DNA from: Agarivorans albus
Lineage (GTDB): Bacteria > Pseudomonadota > Gammaproteobacteria > Enterobacterales > Celerinatantimonadaceae
DNA length: 64,000 nt
Assembly: GCF_019670105.1 (NCBI RefSeq)
Contig: NZ_AP023032.1
Location: forward strand, 3,855,501 to 3,919,500
Direction: 5' to 3'
In this document: piece after piece, positions 1 to 12,525 of the stretch
Layout: every line of letters starts with the position of its first letter
How positions within the stretch are numbered: the stretch's first letter is position 1
The notes under the pieces: generated by a model
The model's input: the letters and a program-made list of their open reading frames with translations, nothing else
Told to the model about the DNA's origin: nothing
The model's database searches: none
Position numbers and translations under genes: made by a program

Positions 1-1
1 A

Positions 2-148
2 GCAAAAGTGTCTGGCAAGCTATCAAATCAAAAGTTTGTCGCCAATGCACCTGAACAAGTTATTGCTAAAGAACGTGCCAAACTAGACGAAATGGAAAGT
101 GCTAAGGCTAAGTTGGTAGCCCAGCAAGAGACCATCGCCGCCCTTTAG
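2..148 (+). CDS. valS: Valine--tRNA ligase, C-terminal end (partial)
   Basis: The first 48 codons read in frame to a TAG stop at 146-148. They give a charged helical tail containing [16 protein letters not shown], which matches the C-terminal coiled-coil arm of bacterial ValS; this arm contacts the tRNA elbow during charging of tRNA-Val. The 5' part of the gene lies outside the window. A Rho-independent terminator follows 16 bp after the stop, so this is the end of the transcription unit. The identification rests only on the tail motif, but the motif is characteristic. Confidence 0.85.
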   Translation, partial: AKVSGKLSNQKFVANAPEQVIAKERAKLDEMESAKAKLVAQQETIAAL

Positions 149-163
149 TTTGCAACTTATGAC

Positions 164-190
164 AAAGTCCTCCAGTGGAGGACTTTTTTA
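164..190 (+). terminator. Rho-independent terminator after valS
   Basis: Hairpin AAAGTCCTCC / GGAGGACTTT with a 3-base loop followed by a T run. It lies just after the valS stop and just before the DUF445 gene, which therefore needs its own promoter or readthrough. Confidence 0.85.
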
Positions 191-208
191 TTTGTGAAAG
201 GATAAACA

Positions 209-910
209 ATGAACAAGAGTTTACTCACTAACTTAGCCACTTTACTACTGGTAGCTGGAGGCTATTTTACTGCCAATGACTTAATCTTCTCGATTGGTTT
301 GTTTGCTCTATCCGGCGCATTTACCAATTGGATAGCGGTGCATATGTTGTTTGAAAAAGTGCCCGGTTTATATGGCTCTGGGGTTATTCCGGCGCGCTTT
401 GACGACTTTAAAGACGGCATCAAGCAGTTAATGTTGACCCAATTTTTTACTGCAGAAAACATCGACCGTTTTCTTTCTGATGCGAGTGGAAAAGCGGTAC
501 AATTAAACCTGCGCCCAGTAATTGATAAAACTGACTTTAGCCCCGCTTATCATGCTTTGGTAGATACTATCGAAAACTCATCTTTTAGCGGAATGCTAGC
601 GATGGTTGGTGGCAAAGAGGCACTCACTCCACTTGAGCAGCCTTTTGTAGAAAAACTTAAAGATGCAGTGATTGAAATTAGCCAAGATGAGCAGTTTAGC
701 GAAGCACTCAGAGAAGAATTAGAGCAACCTGAACACCTAGGCGATGTGCAGCAAAAAATCACCTTAATCATCGAGCAGCGGCTTGCTGAGCTCACTCCGC
801 AATTGGTTAAACAAATCATCCAAGAGATGATTCGCAAGCACCTAGGCTGGCTGGTCGTTTGGGGCGGTGTTTTTGGTGGAGTGTTTGGCCTAATACATGG
901 CTTAGTGTAA
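209..910 (+). CDS. DUF445 family membrane protein
   Basis: A 233-residue protein with a hydrophobic N-terminus (about residues 5-45, containing the typical GAFTNWIAVHMLFEK stretch) and a glycine-rich hydrophobic C-terminal segment (about 212-232). Between them is a charged, helical, probably soluble region. This layout is that of the DUF445 family, whose members are predicted inner-membrane proteins without an established function. The start is preceded by GAAAGGAT, a good ribosome binding site. The gene is isolated between the valS terminator and a repeat element. No catalytic motif is visible and I do not assign a function. Confidence 0.8.
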   Translation: MNKSLLTNLATLLLVAGGYFTANDLIFSIGLFALSGAFTNWIAVHMLFEKVPGLYGSGVIPARFDDFKDGIKQLMLTQFFTAENIDRFLSDASGKAVQLNLRPVIDKTDFSPAYHALVDTIENSSFSGMLAMVGGKEALTPLEQPFVEKLKDAVIEISQDEQFSEALREELEQPEHLGDVQQKITLIIEQRLAELTPQLVKQIIQEMIRKHLGWLVVWGGVFGGVFGLIHGLV

Positions 911-919
911 ATTGTAATA

Positions 920-1078
920 GCAATCACCCTAAGTAAGTGACCAGAAACAACGCAGGAAAAATACTCGAGAATAAGGGCGGATTTTTCGACAAGTAGTTAC
1001 TCTACTCAAAAATTCTAACGCAGTTATCGAGTATTTTAACCAGATAGAATGAACAGTTACTTAGTACGATTGGTGTAA
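920..1078. repeat. MITE-like imperfect inverted repeat
   Basis: The intergenic stretch folds on itself. The left end (CAATCACCCTAAGTAAGTG) and the reverse complement of the right end (CAATCGTACTAAGTAACTG) agree at most positions. A second, inner arm AAAATACTCGA recurs inverted (961 onward, and around 1029-1040). No ORF is present. The size near 150 bp and imperfect terminal arms fit a miniature inverted-repeat element or a large intergenic repeat. Copy number cannot be judged from one copy. Confidence 0.5.
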
Positions 1079-1085
1079 CATCCAG

Positions 1086-1832
1086 CTAGTTGCTGCCAGC
1101 TAGCTGTTTTCCTGCTATCAAGGCGTCTATCTCTCCGCTATCTAACATCGCTTGTAGTAAGTTTGAGATTTCTTGCTCACGCTCAACTAAGGGTGACAGC
1201 TTTGAGATAGCCAAATAAACAGGGCGCTGTGTTTGCTGGCGATAATCAGCATGTTTAAACCATGAAGCAATGCCCTGCTCTTTTAAGAAATAATCCCCCT
1301 CCACGCAAGACATCACCACGGCATCAACTCGCTGACCTTTGAGTAAACGAAACGCTGACAGGTCATCAATGACTTCATGTTTGCTCAGCCCTTGGTCTTG
1401 GTCGAAACGCTTGAAGTAAGCCACCTTGCTTTGTACCGCGATAGTCAAGGAGTACAAATCTTGATAGCTATTTAGATCAAATTGGCTGTCACGCTTCAAG
1501 TAAAAACAATTACTTTGAAAGCTTCGATAAGCAGGCTCCACAAACGTCATATACTGTTCGCGCTCAGCATTTCTATAAAGCCCGGTCATTACGTCGCTTT
1601 CGCCCATCAGCATGTGCTTTAAGCAACGCTTCCAGCCACACCCTTTGGTATGTAATTGTAAATCCAGACGCGCACTTAAAACCTTAAGCAGCTCTATTTC
1701 TATCCCAGTCAAGCTACCGTCGGATTCAATGGTTCGCCATGGCGGCCAATGCGCATTTGCGGTAGTGAGGGTTTGTTGTGCCCACGCTGGGTAGCTAAGC
1801 AGCAAACACAGAAAAATGCGCAACAAAGTCAC
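1086..1832 (-). CDS. Periplasmic solute-binding protein, SBP_bac_3 type
   Basis: A 248-residue protein starting with a clear signal peptide (hydrophobic residues 4-15, cleavage expected after PAWAQ). It continues with the type II periplasmic binding fold of the amino-acid-binding family: an early GSLTGIEIELLKVL segment and a later domain containing DAVVMSCVEGDYFL. No permease or ATPase gene is next to it, so it may be an orphan binding protein or sensor-like protein rather than part of a transporter operon. The ligand cannot be read from sequence. It lies downstream of rraB but is separated from it by a terminator. Confidence 0.75.
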   Translation of the reverse strand: MTLLRIFLCLLLSYPAWAQQTLTTANAHWPPWRTIESDGSLTGIEIELLKVLSARLDLQLHTKGCGWKRCLKHMLMGESDVMTGLYRNAEREQYMTFVEPAYRSFQSNCFYLKRDSQFDLNSYQDLYSLTIAVQSKVAYFKRFDQDQGLSKHEVIDDLSAFRLLKGQRVDAVVMSCVEGDYFLKEQGIASWFKHADYRQQTQRPVYLAISKLSPLVEREQEISNLLQAMLDSGEIDALIAGKQLAGSN

Positions 1833-1872
1833 AGCTAGTCCTTTAGGCTTATGTTGTTAATAGTGTAGTCAA

Positions 1873-1900
1873 AAAAAAAGGCGCTAAATGCGCCTTTTAA
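1873..1900 (-). terminator. Rho-independent terminator after rraB
   Basis: Read on the minus strand, AAAAGGCGC / GCGCCTTTT with a 5-base loop is followed by a long T run (the nine-A run at 1871-1879 on the plus strand). It closes the plsC-rraB unit. Confidence 0.85.
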
Positions 1901-1917
1901 TAATGAATAGTTAAAGC

Positions 1918-2289
1918 TTATTGCTCGTCTGCTTCACCCGATTCGAAGTAGGTGCCCCAACCATCGTAAATCACTTTATGTTTGTCAGCGATTTTGGCTA
2001 GGGTTTCTATATCTTCTTTAATCCCATCGGCTTCAAGAGAGGCTTCAACAATCACGTCGAAACACCATACTTTTCCGCCATCTTCTAATTCAGCTTCTTC
2101 GGCATCACTTACTTCAAAACCTGCTTTAAAAACGTCTACAGCAGCTTTTTCAAGCACTTTAAAGTCTTTACTAGCAATGTGATGCTCAATGGTATATTCG
2201 GCGTCAGGATCGCTGCCATCGGCCAACAACTCTTGAATAATCAGATCGGTTTCTTCTTGCCAATCACTGATAATTTGCTGCATGCTCAT
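1918..2289 (-). CDS. rraB: Regulator of RNase E activity B (RraB)
   Basis: A 123-residue acidic protein matching RraB (formerly YjgD), the small protein that binds the C-terminal scaffold of RNase E and changes mRNA decay. The family features are present: a helical N-terminus, LLADGSDPDAEYTIEHH, the central FEVSDAEEAELEDG segment, and the C-terminal YDGWGTYFES motif. Its length is normal for the family. Its start overlaps the plsC stop by 4 bp (ATGA), indicating translational coupling. Acts in the cytoplasm. Confidence 0.9.
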   Translation of the reverse strand: MSMQQIISDWQEETDLIIQELLADGSDPDAEYTIEHHIASKDFKVLEKAAVDVFKAGFEVSDAEEAELEDGGKVWCFDVIVEASLEADGIKEDIETLAKIADKHKVIYDGWGTYFESGEADEQ

Positions 2290-3068
2290 GCTTGCTCTCC
2301 CACCGCGGCTTGATTTAAATCGACTTGTTTTTTATGAACTTCTTGGTAATCGGCGGCTTCGCCACGCGCTTCCATGGTCAGCTCATAGATGCGTTGTTCC
2401 ATAGTATCGTGCAACTGGCTAATTTCGGCACGTAAATTGTCTTTCCATTGGCTCACATCTAGTGGCTTGCCCACTTCTACAATCACTTTACCGTTATTCC
2501 AACGGTTCAGCTTTACTTGGCCGTGAGTAGACGAGCAGCAAATCGGTAACATTGGTACCTTAGCTTGCATGGCAAGATGAAAAGCGCCGGTTTTAAAGGC
2601 TTGTAAACCGCGACCGTAGCTACGTGTCCCCTCTGGGAACATCCATACCGAAAGATGGCGTTTATCGATGGCTTCGGCGGCTTGTTTAATCGTATCAGCG
2701 GCTTTACTTCGGCGATCACGGTCAATAAGAATGTTACCGGTGATCCAGTAAATTTGGCCAAAAAATGGAATTTTAGCCAAACTCTTTTTGCCTATCGACA
2801 CCACACCTTTGCGCAAAGCAAAAGGTAAGGTGAACATATCGTAGCTGTTTTGATGGTTGGCGATCCACACTGCTTTATCGGGAATATCGTCGCTTAAATA
2901 TCTAAGCTCCACTTCAATACCCACAAAGCGACCACATTTTGCGATAAGTACACCAATTTGATGCACTAAGTCGGGATGGCGAGGTCGCGTTAAACAGTAC
3001 AAAATCACAAACGGAAATGCCGTCAGCATTACCAAGGCAATAAACAAAATTCGAATTACGGCTAACAT
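2286..3068 (-). CDS. plsC: 1-acyl-sn-glycerol-3-phosphate acyltransferase
   Basis: A 260-residue PlsC-type acyltransferase. One N-terminal membrane segment (residues 5-25) is followed by the catalytic HX4D motif NHQNSYD (about residue 70), the FPEGTRSYG glycerol-phosphate binding motif (about residue 145) and the VPMLPICCSS block. It transfers an acyl group to lysophosphatidic acid to make phosphatidic acid at the inner membrane. The length is typical (E. coli PlsC has 245 residues). It is the first gene of the plsC-rraB pair and overlaps rraB by 4 bp. Confidence 0.9.
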   Translation of the reverse strand: MLAVIRILFIALVMLTAFPFVILYCLTRPRHPDLVHQIGVLIAKCGRFVGIEVELRYLSDDIPDKAVWIANHQNSYDMFTLPFALRKGVVSIGKKSLAKIPFFGQIYWITGNILIDRDRRSKAADTIKQAAEAIDKRHLSVWMFPEGTRSYGRGLQAFKTGAFHLAMQAKVPMLPICCSSTHGQVKLNRWNNGKVIVEVGKPLDVSQWKDNLRAEISQLHDTMEQRIYELTMEARGEAADYQEVHKKQVDLNQAAVGEQA

Positions 3069-3142
3069 GGCACCCCCATTAAAACAGCCCGCAGTATACG
3101 CGCTGTCATTTAGGTGAACAAGTGTAAGCTGAAAAACTTAAT

Positions 3143-5434
3143 CTAAGCGTCATCTGTTGTTGGCTCGTCATTTTCTAAGGCAGTGGCCTCAATTTCAATG
3201 CCATCAACACGTTGCAAACCGCGCGGCAGTTTATTACCACGACGACCTCGCTCGCCACGGTAGTGATCTAAATCGCTTGGTTTTAGGGTAAGTTTGCGCT
3301 TACCGGCAAACAAGGTGACCGATGCATCGGCGGGCACCACTTGCAACAGGGTGACGTATTCTTCGCGATTCTTAACCCGCGCCGTTGGAATGCTTATTAG
3401 TTTATTCCCTTTACCTTTTGCCAGCTCTGGCAGGCTGGTAAGTGGGAAAACTAACATGCGCCCTTCGTTGGAAATAGCTAAGCAGCTATCGGTATCGTAA
3501 CTGCGCACTTCAATCGGCGCGAGTACCTTGCTGCCCGCTGGCAGATTTAGGTAAGCCTTACCATTTTTGTTTTTGCTAAGCATGTCGGCATATTTGCCAA
3601 TAAAGCCATAACCAGCATCCGAGGCAATTAAATAGCGCTGTTCATCATCGGCCATCACCACATGGCTAAACATTTCACCAGGTGCAGGATTAAAGCGCCC
3701 AGTTAAAGGCTCGCCCTGACTACGTGCAGACGGCAGAGTATGTGAGTCTAGTGCGTAACTTCGCCCTGCGGTATCAAAGAATACCGCTTGTTGGTTACTT
3801 CGCCCACTAGCACTGCCAAGGAAGCTATCGCCCGCTTTGTAGCTTAGGCCTTGCGCATCTACCTCGTGACCTTTAGCAGCTCTTGCCCAGCCTTTTTCCG
3901 ATAAGACCACGGTAATGGCTTCGTTCGGCATGAGTTCTTTTTCGCTTAAGGCTTTAGCTTCTGAGCGTTCCACTAAAGGTGAACGACGCTCATCACCATA
4001 GGTTTCAGCATCGGCTATGAGTTCTTTCTTAAGCAATGTGCTCATGCGACGCTCACTGCCTAATAGCTTTTCAAGCTTATCGCGCTCTTCAGCAAGTTCG
4101 GCTTGTTCGCCGCGAATTTTAATTTCTTCAAGTTTGGCAAGTTGGCGTAACTTGATTTCAAGAATCGCTTCCGCTTGTTTATTAGATAAACCAAAGCGTT
4201 CCATTAAGGCGGCTTTAGGTTCATCTTCGGTACGAATTATTTCAATCACTTCATCGATATTAAGGAAGGCAATCAACAAGCCATCCAAAATATGTAAGCG
4301 TGCCAGCACTTTATCAAGGCGATACTGGAGGCGGCGGCGCACTACATCACGGCGGTAGCGCAACCACTCACTTAATATTTGCACTAAACCTTTCACTTGT
4401 GGGCGATTATCTAAGCCCAGCATGTTGAGGTTAACTCGGTAATTACGCTCCAGATCTGTAGAAGCAAACAGGTGATTCATCAGCTGATCAACATCTACTC
4501 GGTTTGAGCGCGGAACCACTACGATGCGGGTAGGATTTTCGTGGTCTGATTCATCACGTAAGTCCACCACCATTGGCAGCTTTTTAGCCTGCATTTGCGC
4601 GGCGACTTGCTCCAAGACTTTGGCACCAGACACTTGGTGTGGCAATGCCGTAATAACTACTTCACCATCTTCGGTATGAAATACTGCACGCATCTTCACC
4701 GAACCACGACCAGTTTCGTAAATTTTACGAATGTCTTTGGCTGGCGTGATAATCTCAGCTTCGGTGGGGTAATCAGGTGCTTGAACGTGCTCTAGTAAGT
4801 CTTCAAGTTGCGCTTTTGGGTTATCCAACAAATGCACACAAGCATTAGCGACTTCTTTCACATTATGTGGCGGAATATCGGTAGCCATGCCCACCGCAAT
4901 GCCGGTAACACCATTTAGTAGAATGTGTGGTAAGCGCGCTGGCAGCGTCTTAGGCTCATTCATTGTGCCATCAAAGTTAGGGATCCAATCACAAGTTCCC
5001 TGACCTAACTCGCTCAGCAATACTTCTGAGAACTTAGATAGCTTGGCTTCGGTATAACGCATTGCAGCGAAGGATTTCGGGTCATCTGGAGCACCCCAGT
5101 TGCCTTGCCCATCCACCAGAGGGTGGCGATAGGAGAATGGCTGAGCCATTAATACCATGGCTTCGTAACAGGCCGAATCACCGTGTGGGTGATACTTACC
5201 CAGTACGTCACCCACGGTACGTGCCGACTTTTTGTATTTCGCATTGGCCGATAAACCTAGCTCCGACATGGCGTAAATAATGCGTCGTTGCACCGGTTTT
5301 AAGCCGTCACCAATATGCGGTAAGGCGCGATCCATGATGACGTACATGGAATAGTTTAAATACGCCTGCTCAGTAAAGTTACTCATTGATAGGCGTTCAA
5401 CGCCTTCTAAACTGAGTTCATTGGCATCACTCAT
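3143..5434 (-). CDS. parC: DNA topoisomerase IV subunit A
   Basis: A 763-residue type IIA topoisomerase breakage-reunion subunit. The N-terminal winged-helix and tower regions hold the catalytic tyrosine in [10 protein letters not shown], and the C-terminal half is a beta-pinwheel with degenerate repeats. With ParE it decatenates daughter chromosomes. The quinolone-resistance region reads [11 protein letters not shown], with the serine and glutamate usually changed in resistant strains still wild type. It is separated from parE by a GGDEF-EAL gene, whose stop lies 14 bp upstream of this start. The length is close to E. coli ParC (752). Confidence 0.97.
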   Translation of the reverse strand: MSDANELSLEGVERLSMSNFTEQAYLNYSMYVIMDRALPHIGDGLKPVQRRIIYAMSELGLSANAKYKKSARTVGDVLGKYHPHGDSACYEAMVLMAQPFSYRHPLVDGQGNWGAPDDPKSFAAMRYTEAKLSKFSEVLLSELGQGTCDWIPNFDGTMNEPKTLPARLPHILLNGVTGIAVGMATDIPPHNVKEVANACVHLLDNPKAQLEDLLEHVQAPDYPTEAEIITPAKDIRKIYETGRGSVKMRAVFHTEDGEVVITALPHQVSGAKVLEQVAAQMQAKKLPMVVDLRDESDHENPTRIVVVPRSNRVDVDQLMNHLFASTDLERNYRVNLNMLGLDNRPQVKGLVQILSEWLRYRRDVVRRRLQYRLDKVLARLHILDGLLIAFLNIDEVIEIIRTEDEPKAALMERFGLSNKQAEAILEIKLRQLAKLEEIKIRGEQAELAEERDKLEKLLGSERRMSTLLKKELIADAETYGDERRSPLVERSEAKALSEKELMPNEAITVVLSEKGWARAAKGHEVDAQGLSYKAGDSFLGSASGRSNQQAVFFDTAGRSYALDSHTLPSARSQGEPLTGRFNPAPGEMFSHVVMADDEQRYLIASDAGYGFIGKYADMLSKNKNGKAYLNLPAGSKVLAPIEVRSYDTDSCLAISNEGRMLVFPLTSLPELAKGKGNKLISIPTARVKNREEYVTLLQVVPADASVTLFAGKRKLTLKPSDLDHYRGERGRRGNKLPRGLQRVDGIEIEATALENDEPTTDDA

Positions 5435-5448
5435 GCTTTAATAACCTT

Positions 5449-7851
5449 TTATGTTCCTTGCAAAGCTAGCACTGCTGATGCTTTGTCAAATTGCCAGAAA
5501 TAGCGTGCGCTAGCTGGTTTACCGATGTAATAGCCTTGCGAGTAATCCACTCCCAAGTTGATAAGTTCGTTGTTTAATGCTTCCGACTCTACAAATTCGG
5601 CTACTGTTTTATGGCCAAGTTGATTGGCAATATCAACTAGGGCTTGAATAAATACCTTGTCTTCATTCTGATTAAGAATTTCGCGGACAAATGAGCCGTC
5701 GATTTTTAGATAATCAAAGGGCAAATGCTTCAGCGAATGGAACGATGAATAGCCGACACCAAAGTCGTCCAGCGCGATGGCGCAGCCTAAAGCTTTAAGA
5801 CGACGAATATGCTCTTCTGCTTGCTTCATGTTTGGCAGCGCGGCGGTTTCGGTAATTTCGAAGATAATCATATCACCAGCAATATTGCGGCTAACAAACT
5901 CGCGAGCAATGCGCGCAATCACCTTTTCGCTACAGAAAGAGCGTGCCGACAAGTTAATTGCAAGTTTATCGGTAAAGCCGTTACGCAGGTTTGTTTCCAT
6001 TTGTTGCAGGGCTTGCTGTACTACCCATAAATCAATTTTATCAATTTGACCGTTTTTCTCAGCAGCCAAAATAAGCTGATAAGGCGAATGCAATTGCTCA
6101 TTTTCATCGCGCACTCGCAATAGCACTTCGTAGTGTTCAACCTTGTTGAGCTTGTTATTCATGATTGGCTGATAGTGCAGCTCTAGGCGATCACGCTCAA
6201 TGGCATTTTGTGCTAAGTCTAACCAGTAATGTTTTTTAGCCAGTTCAGTATCACTGTTTTCTGCTTGGAAGGTAACCACGCAGTTTTTACCTAGCTCTTT
6301 TGCTTGGTTGTTACAAATGTCTGCCTTAGCCATTAAATCTTCAAAGCCGTTGCCGTGCTCAGGGAAGGCAACGATGCCCACACAGGCCGACGCGGTATGA
6401 ATAATGTTATGTCCTGGTACACTCACCTGCGCCAACATGCTAATGATTCGCTGAGCCACCACTTCGGAATAGGCAAGGCTGGTGCCTTCCAAATAGATTG
6501 CAAACTCGTCACCACTAATACGCGCCAGTAAAGTATCGTTTGGCAGTAAGCGCTCCAAGCTAGAAGATACTTGGCGCAGCATTTCATCACCCGCGCCGTG
6601 ACCACTGATGTCATTTACATATTTGAAGTTATCCAGATCCACCATTAGCAAACAGCCGTAGCGCTTCTCTTTAACCATTTGGGTAATGACTCGCTCAAAC
6701 TTACGGCGGTTAGGTAAATCGGTTAAGTTGTCGTAATTGGCTACCCACTCTAGTTCTTCGGCGCGGCTTTTAAGCTGCTGCTCCAAAGCTTCTAGCTGGT
6801 AGGAAAGGCGAATTAAGGTGTGATTAAGCTCGTCAGATTCATCTTGTAAGAAACGCTTGCTGTTGCTTTCTAGGTTTCGACGGAACAGGTTATGTGACGA
6901 ACGAGCTAATAACGGCAGGTTATCAATGGTGCGGCGGATCCGCCTAAGTGATGGGCTCAATGCAAATACAACAATCGCGCCGGCAAAAAACAACGCGCCA
7001 ATACCAAACAGTAGGTTGTTGTAGTCCGCACGCTTAAGCTGATTTAGCTGAGTATTAATGTCGTTCACAATGGCGTAGTAAACAGGTTTTTGCTGACTGG
7101 TATTATTTACCTTAAAAGCATGCAGCTCGGTAAGGCCCATCTCAGTATTAAACTGCTCCACCCCATGTATTATATTTTCAGCGTTTAAACCTACTAATAA
7201 GTCTTGAACCATTTCACGAAAAGCCGACTCTGCGTAAAGTAATTCAAGGCTGTTATCGTCGTTAAGCTCAACTAAAAAGTGATGGCTACCTTGGCTTGCT
7301 GGGAAAAGCTCCAGCAATCGTAAGGAATCAATACTGTAGAAAATTCGATAGCTGCCCTGCTCTTCCATTTTATCGAGGTCAGTTGCGATGATAATGCGAC
7401 AGCTTAAGGGACAATCGAGTATCCATTTTGCTTGCACGTCGTCGGGATCTTTTAGCATCCACTCTAGCGCTTTCTCGCTATGGGCAATGTAACCAAATTC
7501 GTATTTTAAACCCTCTAGAGGGTCTACCACTGCAATGCTACGCACTGGTAGTTCGGTATTAGCCCGTAGGTCTTGCCAGAAAGAATCGAATATCGCGGGG
7601 AGATTTTCTTGTTGGTAAGAATCAAAACGATAAGACTGGCTTGAGGTTACGCCTTGTAAGCGCGCAAACACATCGCGATAGTATTTTTGCAGTTGGTATT
7701 GTTGGTTGTCGATAACTTGCGCGCGGCCAAGCTGAAAAAAGCTTTTTAAGTTGTCATGGTTGAAGCTGATTAAGCCCACCAAGGTCACTAACAAAACACC
7801 GCATAACAGCAGCAGTGCTTTACTGGCTAAACCTAATCGCAAATCGCGCAT
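5449..7851 (-). CDS. Membrane GGDEF-EAL cyclic di-GMP protein
   Basis: About 800 residues. A first membrane segment at the N-terminus is followed by a periplasmic sensor region of about 250 residues, a second membrane segment (LLFGIGALFFAGAIVVFAL), a HAMP/coiled-coil linker, a diguanylate cyclase domain with signature SGDEF in place of GGDEF, and an EAL phosphodiesterase domain with EVLLR, DDFGVGYSSF and KIDGSF. The EAL metal and catalytic residues look intact, so net c-di-GMP breakdown is plausible; the changed GGDEF may be active or regulatory. I chose the ATG at 7851, 14 bp after parE; the 7908 start would overlap parE and add a charged leader. It separates parE from parC, probably cotranscribed. 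Confidence 0.92.
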   Translation of the reverse strand: MRDLRLGLASKALLLLCGVLLVTLVGLISFNHDNLKSFFQLGRAQVIDNQQYQLQKYYRDVFARLQGVTSSQSYRFDSYQQENLPAIFDSFWQDLRANTELPVRSIAVVDPLEGLKYEFGYIAHSEKALEWMLKDPDDVQAKWILDCPLSCRIIIATDLDKMEEQGSYRIFYSIDSLRLLELFPASQGSHHFLVELNDDNSLELLYAESAFREMVQDLLVGLNAENIIHGVEQFNTEMGLTELHAFKVNNTSQQKPVYYAIVNDINTQLNQLKRADYNNLLFGIGALFFAGAIVVFALSPSLRRIRRTIDNLPLLARSSHNLFRRNLESNSKRFLQDESDELNHTLIRLSYQLEALEQQLKSRAEELEWVANYDNLTDLPNRRKFERVITQMVKEKRYGCLLMVDLDNFKYVNDISGHGAGDEMLRQVSSSLERLLPNDTLLARISGDEFAIYLEGTSLAYSEVVAQRIISMLAQVSVPGHNIIHTASACVGIVAFPEHGNGFEDLMAKADICNNQAKELGKNCVVTFQAENSDTELAKKHYWLDLAQNAIERDRLELHYQPIMNNKLNKVEHYEVLLRVRDENEQLHSPYQLILAAEKNGQIDKIDLWVVQQALQQMETNLRNGFTDKLAINLSARSFCSEKVIARIAREFVSRNIAGDMIIFEITETAALPNMKQAEEHIRRLKALGCAIALDDFGVGYSSFHSLKHLPFDYLKIDGSFVREILNQNEDKVFIQALVDIANQLGHKTVAEFVESEALNNELINLGVDYSQGYYIGKPASARYFWQFDKASAVLALQGT

Positions 7852-7865
7852 GCTCAATCTGTTCC

Positions 7866-10354
<2,489 letters not shown>

Positions 10355-11179
10355 TCAATAACCTTTCGATTTAGGATCAGGAAGAAAACTGCGCTCAGAT
10401 AGACGCCGCAAGCGAGTAGCAATGCGTCCTTCAGCTGTTAATTGCAAGTAACGCCAACCAGGTTGCTGATGATCTAAGGCAAAATTAGCCGATAAAGGCA
10501 AAAACTGAATACAAGTGCTGGGCGTTGCGATAAAAGCAATGCCGTCGAACTGGAACTCATAGTTTTGATGAACATGGCCAAAGATCACCCCACGAACATT
10601 TGGAAAATCAGCAATAACCGCAAAAAACTCATCGGCATTTTTAAGGTTGTGTTGATCTAACCATTTGCTGCCCACGGGAATCGCTTGGTGGTGCATAGCA
10701 ATCAACACATGTTTGTCGGGATACTCAGCCAAGGCTTCAGCTAGGTTATCTAATTGGCGTTGACTCATTATTCCGTGAGGCTCACCTTCTAGCTGAGTAT
10801 CCAACATAATGATTTGCCAATGCTCACTCACCAATTGCTTTGCAGCCAGCACTCCGTGCTGCTCAAGTGTCAGCATATTTTCTTGCATGTCATGATTACC
10901 CGGTAACCAGACACAAGGGCGTTCTAACTCGGCAATTCGTTCAGCAAAACGTTGATAAGAGCGCTTGGTGTGATCTTGAGATAAGTCACCCGTTGCAAGA
11001 ATATAATCGAAGGGGATATTGTCACTTTTAATGTTTTCTATGACTGCACTGAAACTGTCGTTGGTATTAACCCCCAACAAGCCAGTTTGCTCATCGGCAA
11101 ACAAGTGCGTATCGGTAACCTGCAATAAGTGCACACTTCCGTCTGGTGCTGTGTTTATGTTTAATTTATTAAATGCCAC
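10355..11179 (-). CDS. cpdA: 3',5'-cyclic-AMP phosphodiesterase CpdA
   Basis: A 274-residue calcineurin-type metallophosphatase with the ordered metal motifs DTHLF, GDLSQDH, GNHDMQE, MHHQAIP and GHVHQNYE. CpdA hydrolyses cAMP and so lowers CRP signalling. The length matches the family (275 in E. coli). It is followed immediately by yqiA and preceded by the DUF1249 gene, the conserved nudF-yqiB-cpdA-yqiA-parE order. Confidence 0.92.
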   Translation of the reverse strand: MAFNKLNINTAPDGSVHLLQVTDTHLFADEQTGLLGVNTNDSFSAVIENIKSDNIPFDYILATGDLSQDHTKRSYQRFAERIAELERPCVWLPGNHDMQENMLTLEQHGVLAAKQLVSEHWQIIMLDTQLEGEPHGIMSQRQLDNLAEALAEYPDKHVLIAMHHQAIPVGSKWLDQHNLKNADEFFAVIADFPNVRGVIFGHVHQNYEFQFDGIAFIATPSTCIQFLPLSANFALDHQQPGWRYLQLTAEGRIATRLRRLSERSFLPDPKSKGY

Positions 11180-11199
11180 AATTTTTTCTTGTAGTTTGC

Positions 11200-11640
11200 T
11201 TAAGCAAACTCAACTTTAATCCGCTGTTTTAAACAAAATACTAACCAGTCATTAAGAAACTGATTTGTTTGATGCTTTTCATCTTGATGATGCATCTTTT
11301 TATTCGGGTAATCATACCTTGGTTTAAGCTTATAAATCTGCTGACTAGCACACACTTCCGCCAACCGTGCATCGTGATACAAACGCACCAACAGCTGCGG
11401 CTGTAGGTAATTATAGGCTTGAGCACTGGCTTGCCTTATCTCGTAGAGCGCCGTGTAGCGAGTAAGTTCTTTGCTTTCCAGTAAATAATCTTCACCCAAT
11501 TTGGGGACCAAACGTAAAACTTGTCCCACTTCAAGTGGCCCTGGAAATAAACGCGTCATCAAGCTGTAATTGGCAGCATAAAGCTGCATCAATTCGTCGA
11601 GATTGACCCGATAACGGGTGGGGCCAGTATTACTGGGCAT
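11200..11640 (-). CDS. yqiB: DUF1249 (YqiB-like) protein
   Basis: About 146 residues, containing the family start YRVNLDELMQLYAANY, the LTRYTALYEIRQ block and a YPNKKMHHQDEK segment. DUF1249 proteins are small cytoplasmic proteins of unknown function, almost always between nudF and cpdA, as here. I chose the ATG at 11640, which overlaps the end of nudF by 11 bp; an earlier start at 11655 would add MMAMV without family support. Confidence 0.85.
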   Translation of the reverse strand: MPSNTGPTRYRVNLDELMQLYAANYSLMTRLFPGPLEVGQVLRLVPKLGEDYLLESKELTRYTALYEIRQASAQAYNYLQPQLLVRLYHDARLAEVCASQQIYKLKPRYDYPNKKMHHQDEKHQTNQFLNDWLVFCLKQRIKVEFA

Positions 11641-12280
11641 CACCATCGCCATCATTTTGCCACTGCTGGCGTACCTTCTGCAAATTCAACTGCAACCACT
11701 GAATAGCAATAACCGCTGCTGCATTATCTATAATACCTTGCTGCACCCACTCAAAGGCCTGCTCGCGACTCACCACTTTAACCAATATGTCTTCGTTTTC
11801 TTTATCTAGACCATGAACACCGCCCGCTTGGCTGGCATCCACTTCACCTATGTACAAATGAATACGTTCACTTAAGCCACCAGCGCCCGGCAAAAAACTG
11901 TTGCAAGAAAATACCCGATTTACGCTTAAGCCCGCCTCTTCTTCGGCTTCGCGCACTGCCACCTCTAAAGGTGGTTGGCCGCTGTCTAGCATGCCGGCAA
12001 CAATTTCCAGTAACCAAGGGCTAGCGCCAGTTTCAATAGCGCCAATTCTAAACTGCTCCACCAACACCACTTGATCTAGCTTAGGGTCAAATAACAAAAT
12101 ACCGGCAGCGTGACCACGGTCCATCATTTCACGCTGAATCCAGTTACTCCAACCGCCTTGATACAAACGATGGCGCAGAGTATAGCGCTGCATCTTGAAG
12201 AAGCCTTGATATACATCTTCTACATCTTTGATTTCCACATCTTGATGAGAGAATTGACTACTATTTTGCAACTTTGTCAT
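11630..12280 (-). CDS. nudF: ADP-ribose diphosphatase (Nudix)
   Basis: A Nudix hydrolase of about 216 residues. The Nudix box reads G-x5-E-x7-REAxEEAGL (around residues 95-120), and the upstream EIVAGMLD and downstream SERIHLYIGEVD segments are typical of NudF, which splits ADP-ribose into AMP and ribose-5-phosphate. The ATG at 12280 is preferred because AAGGAG lies 11 bp upstream; a TTG at 12289 would sit almost on that site. It is the first gene of the nudF-DUF1249-cpdA-yqiA-parE run and is divergent from tolC. Confidence 0.9.
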   Translation of the reverse strand: MTKLQNSSQFSHQDVEIKDVEDVYQGFFKMQRYTLRHRLYQGGWSNWIQREMMDRGHAAGILLFDPKLDQVVLVEQFRIGAIETGASPWLLEIVAGMLDSGQPPLEVAVREAEEEAGLSVNRVFSCNSFLPGAGGLSERIHLYIGEVDASQAGGVHGLDKENEDILVKVVSREQAFEWVQQGIIDNAAAVIAIQWLQLNLQKVRQQWQNDGDGDAQ

Positions 12281-12525
12281 ATTGACCAAGACTCCTTTTT
12301 GTAACGGTTGGTATAAAAATTGTCAGAACTTATTGATCAAACACAAGATTGACCGTAAATTTATGCTTTTTCTTTGTTATCTAGGTCTTACTCTAGAAAT
12401 AAAGCTGGTATAGACTAGCATTAATTAAACTGTGGTAGTTTTAAACTATTAAGATTTAGTCTACACAAAGTAAATATCTATTCCCGAAATAACCTCGCTA
12501 ACACAGCGACCAAAGGAAAGGCGTA

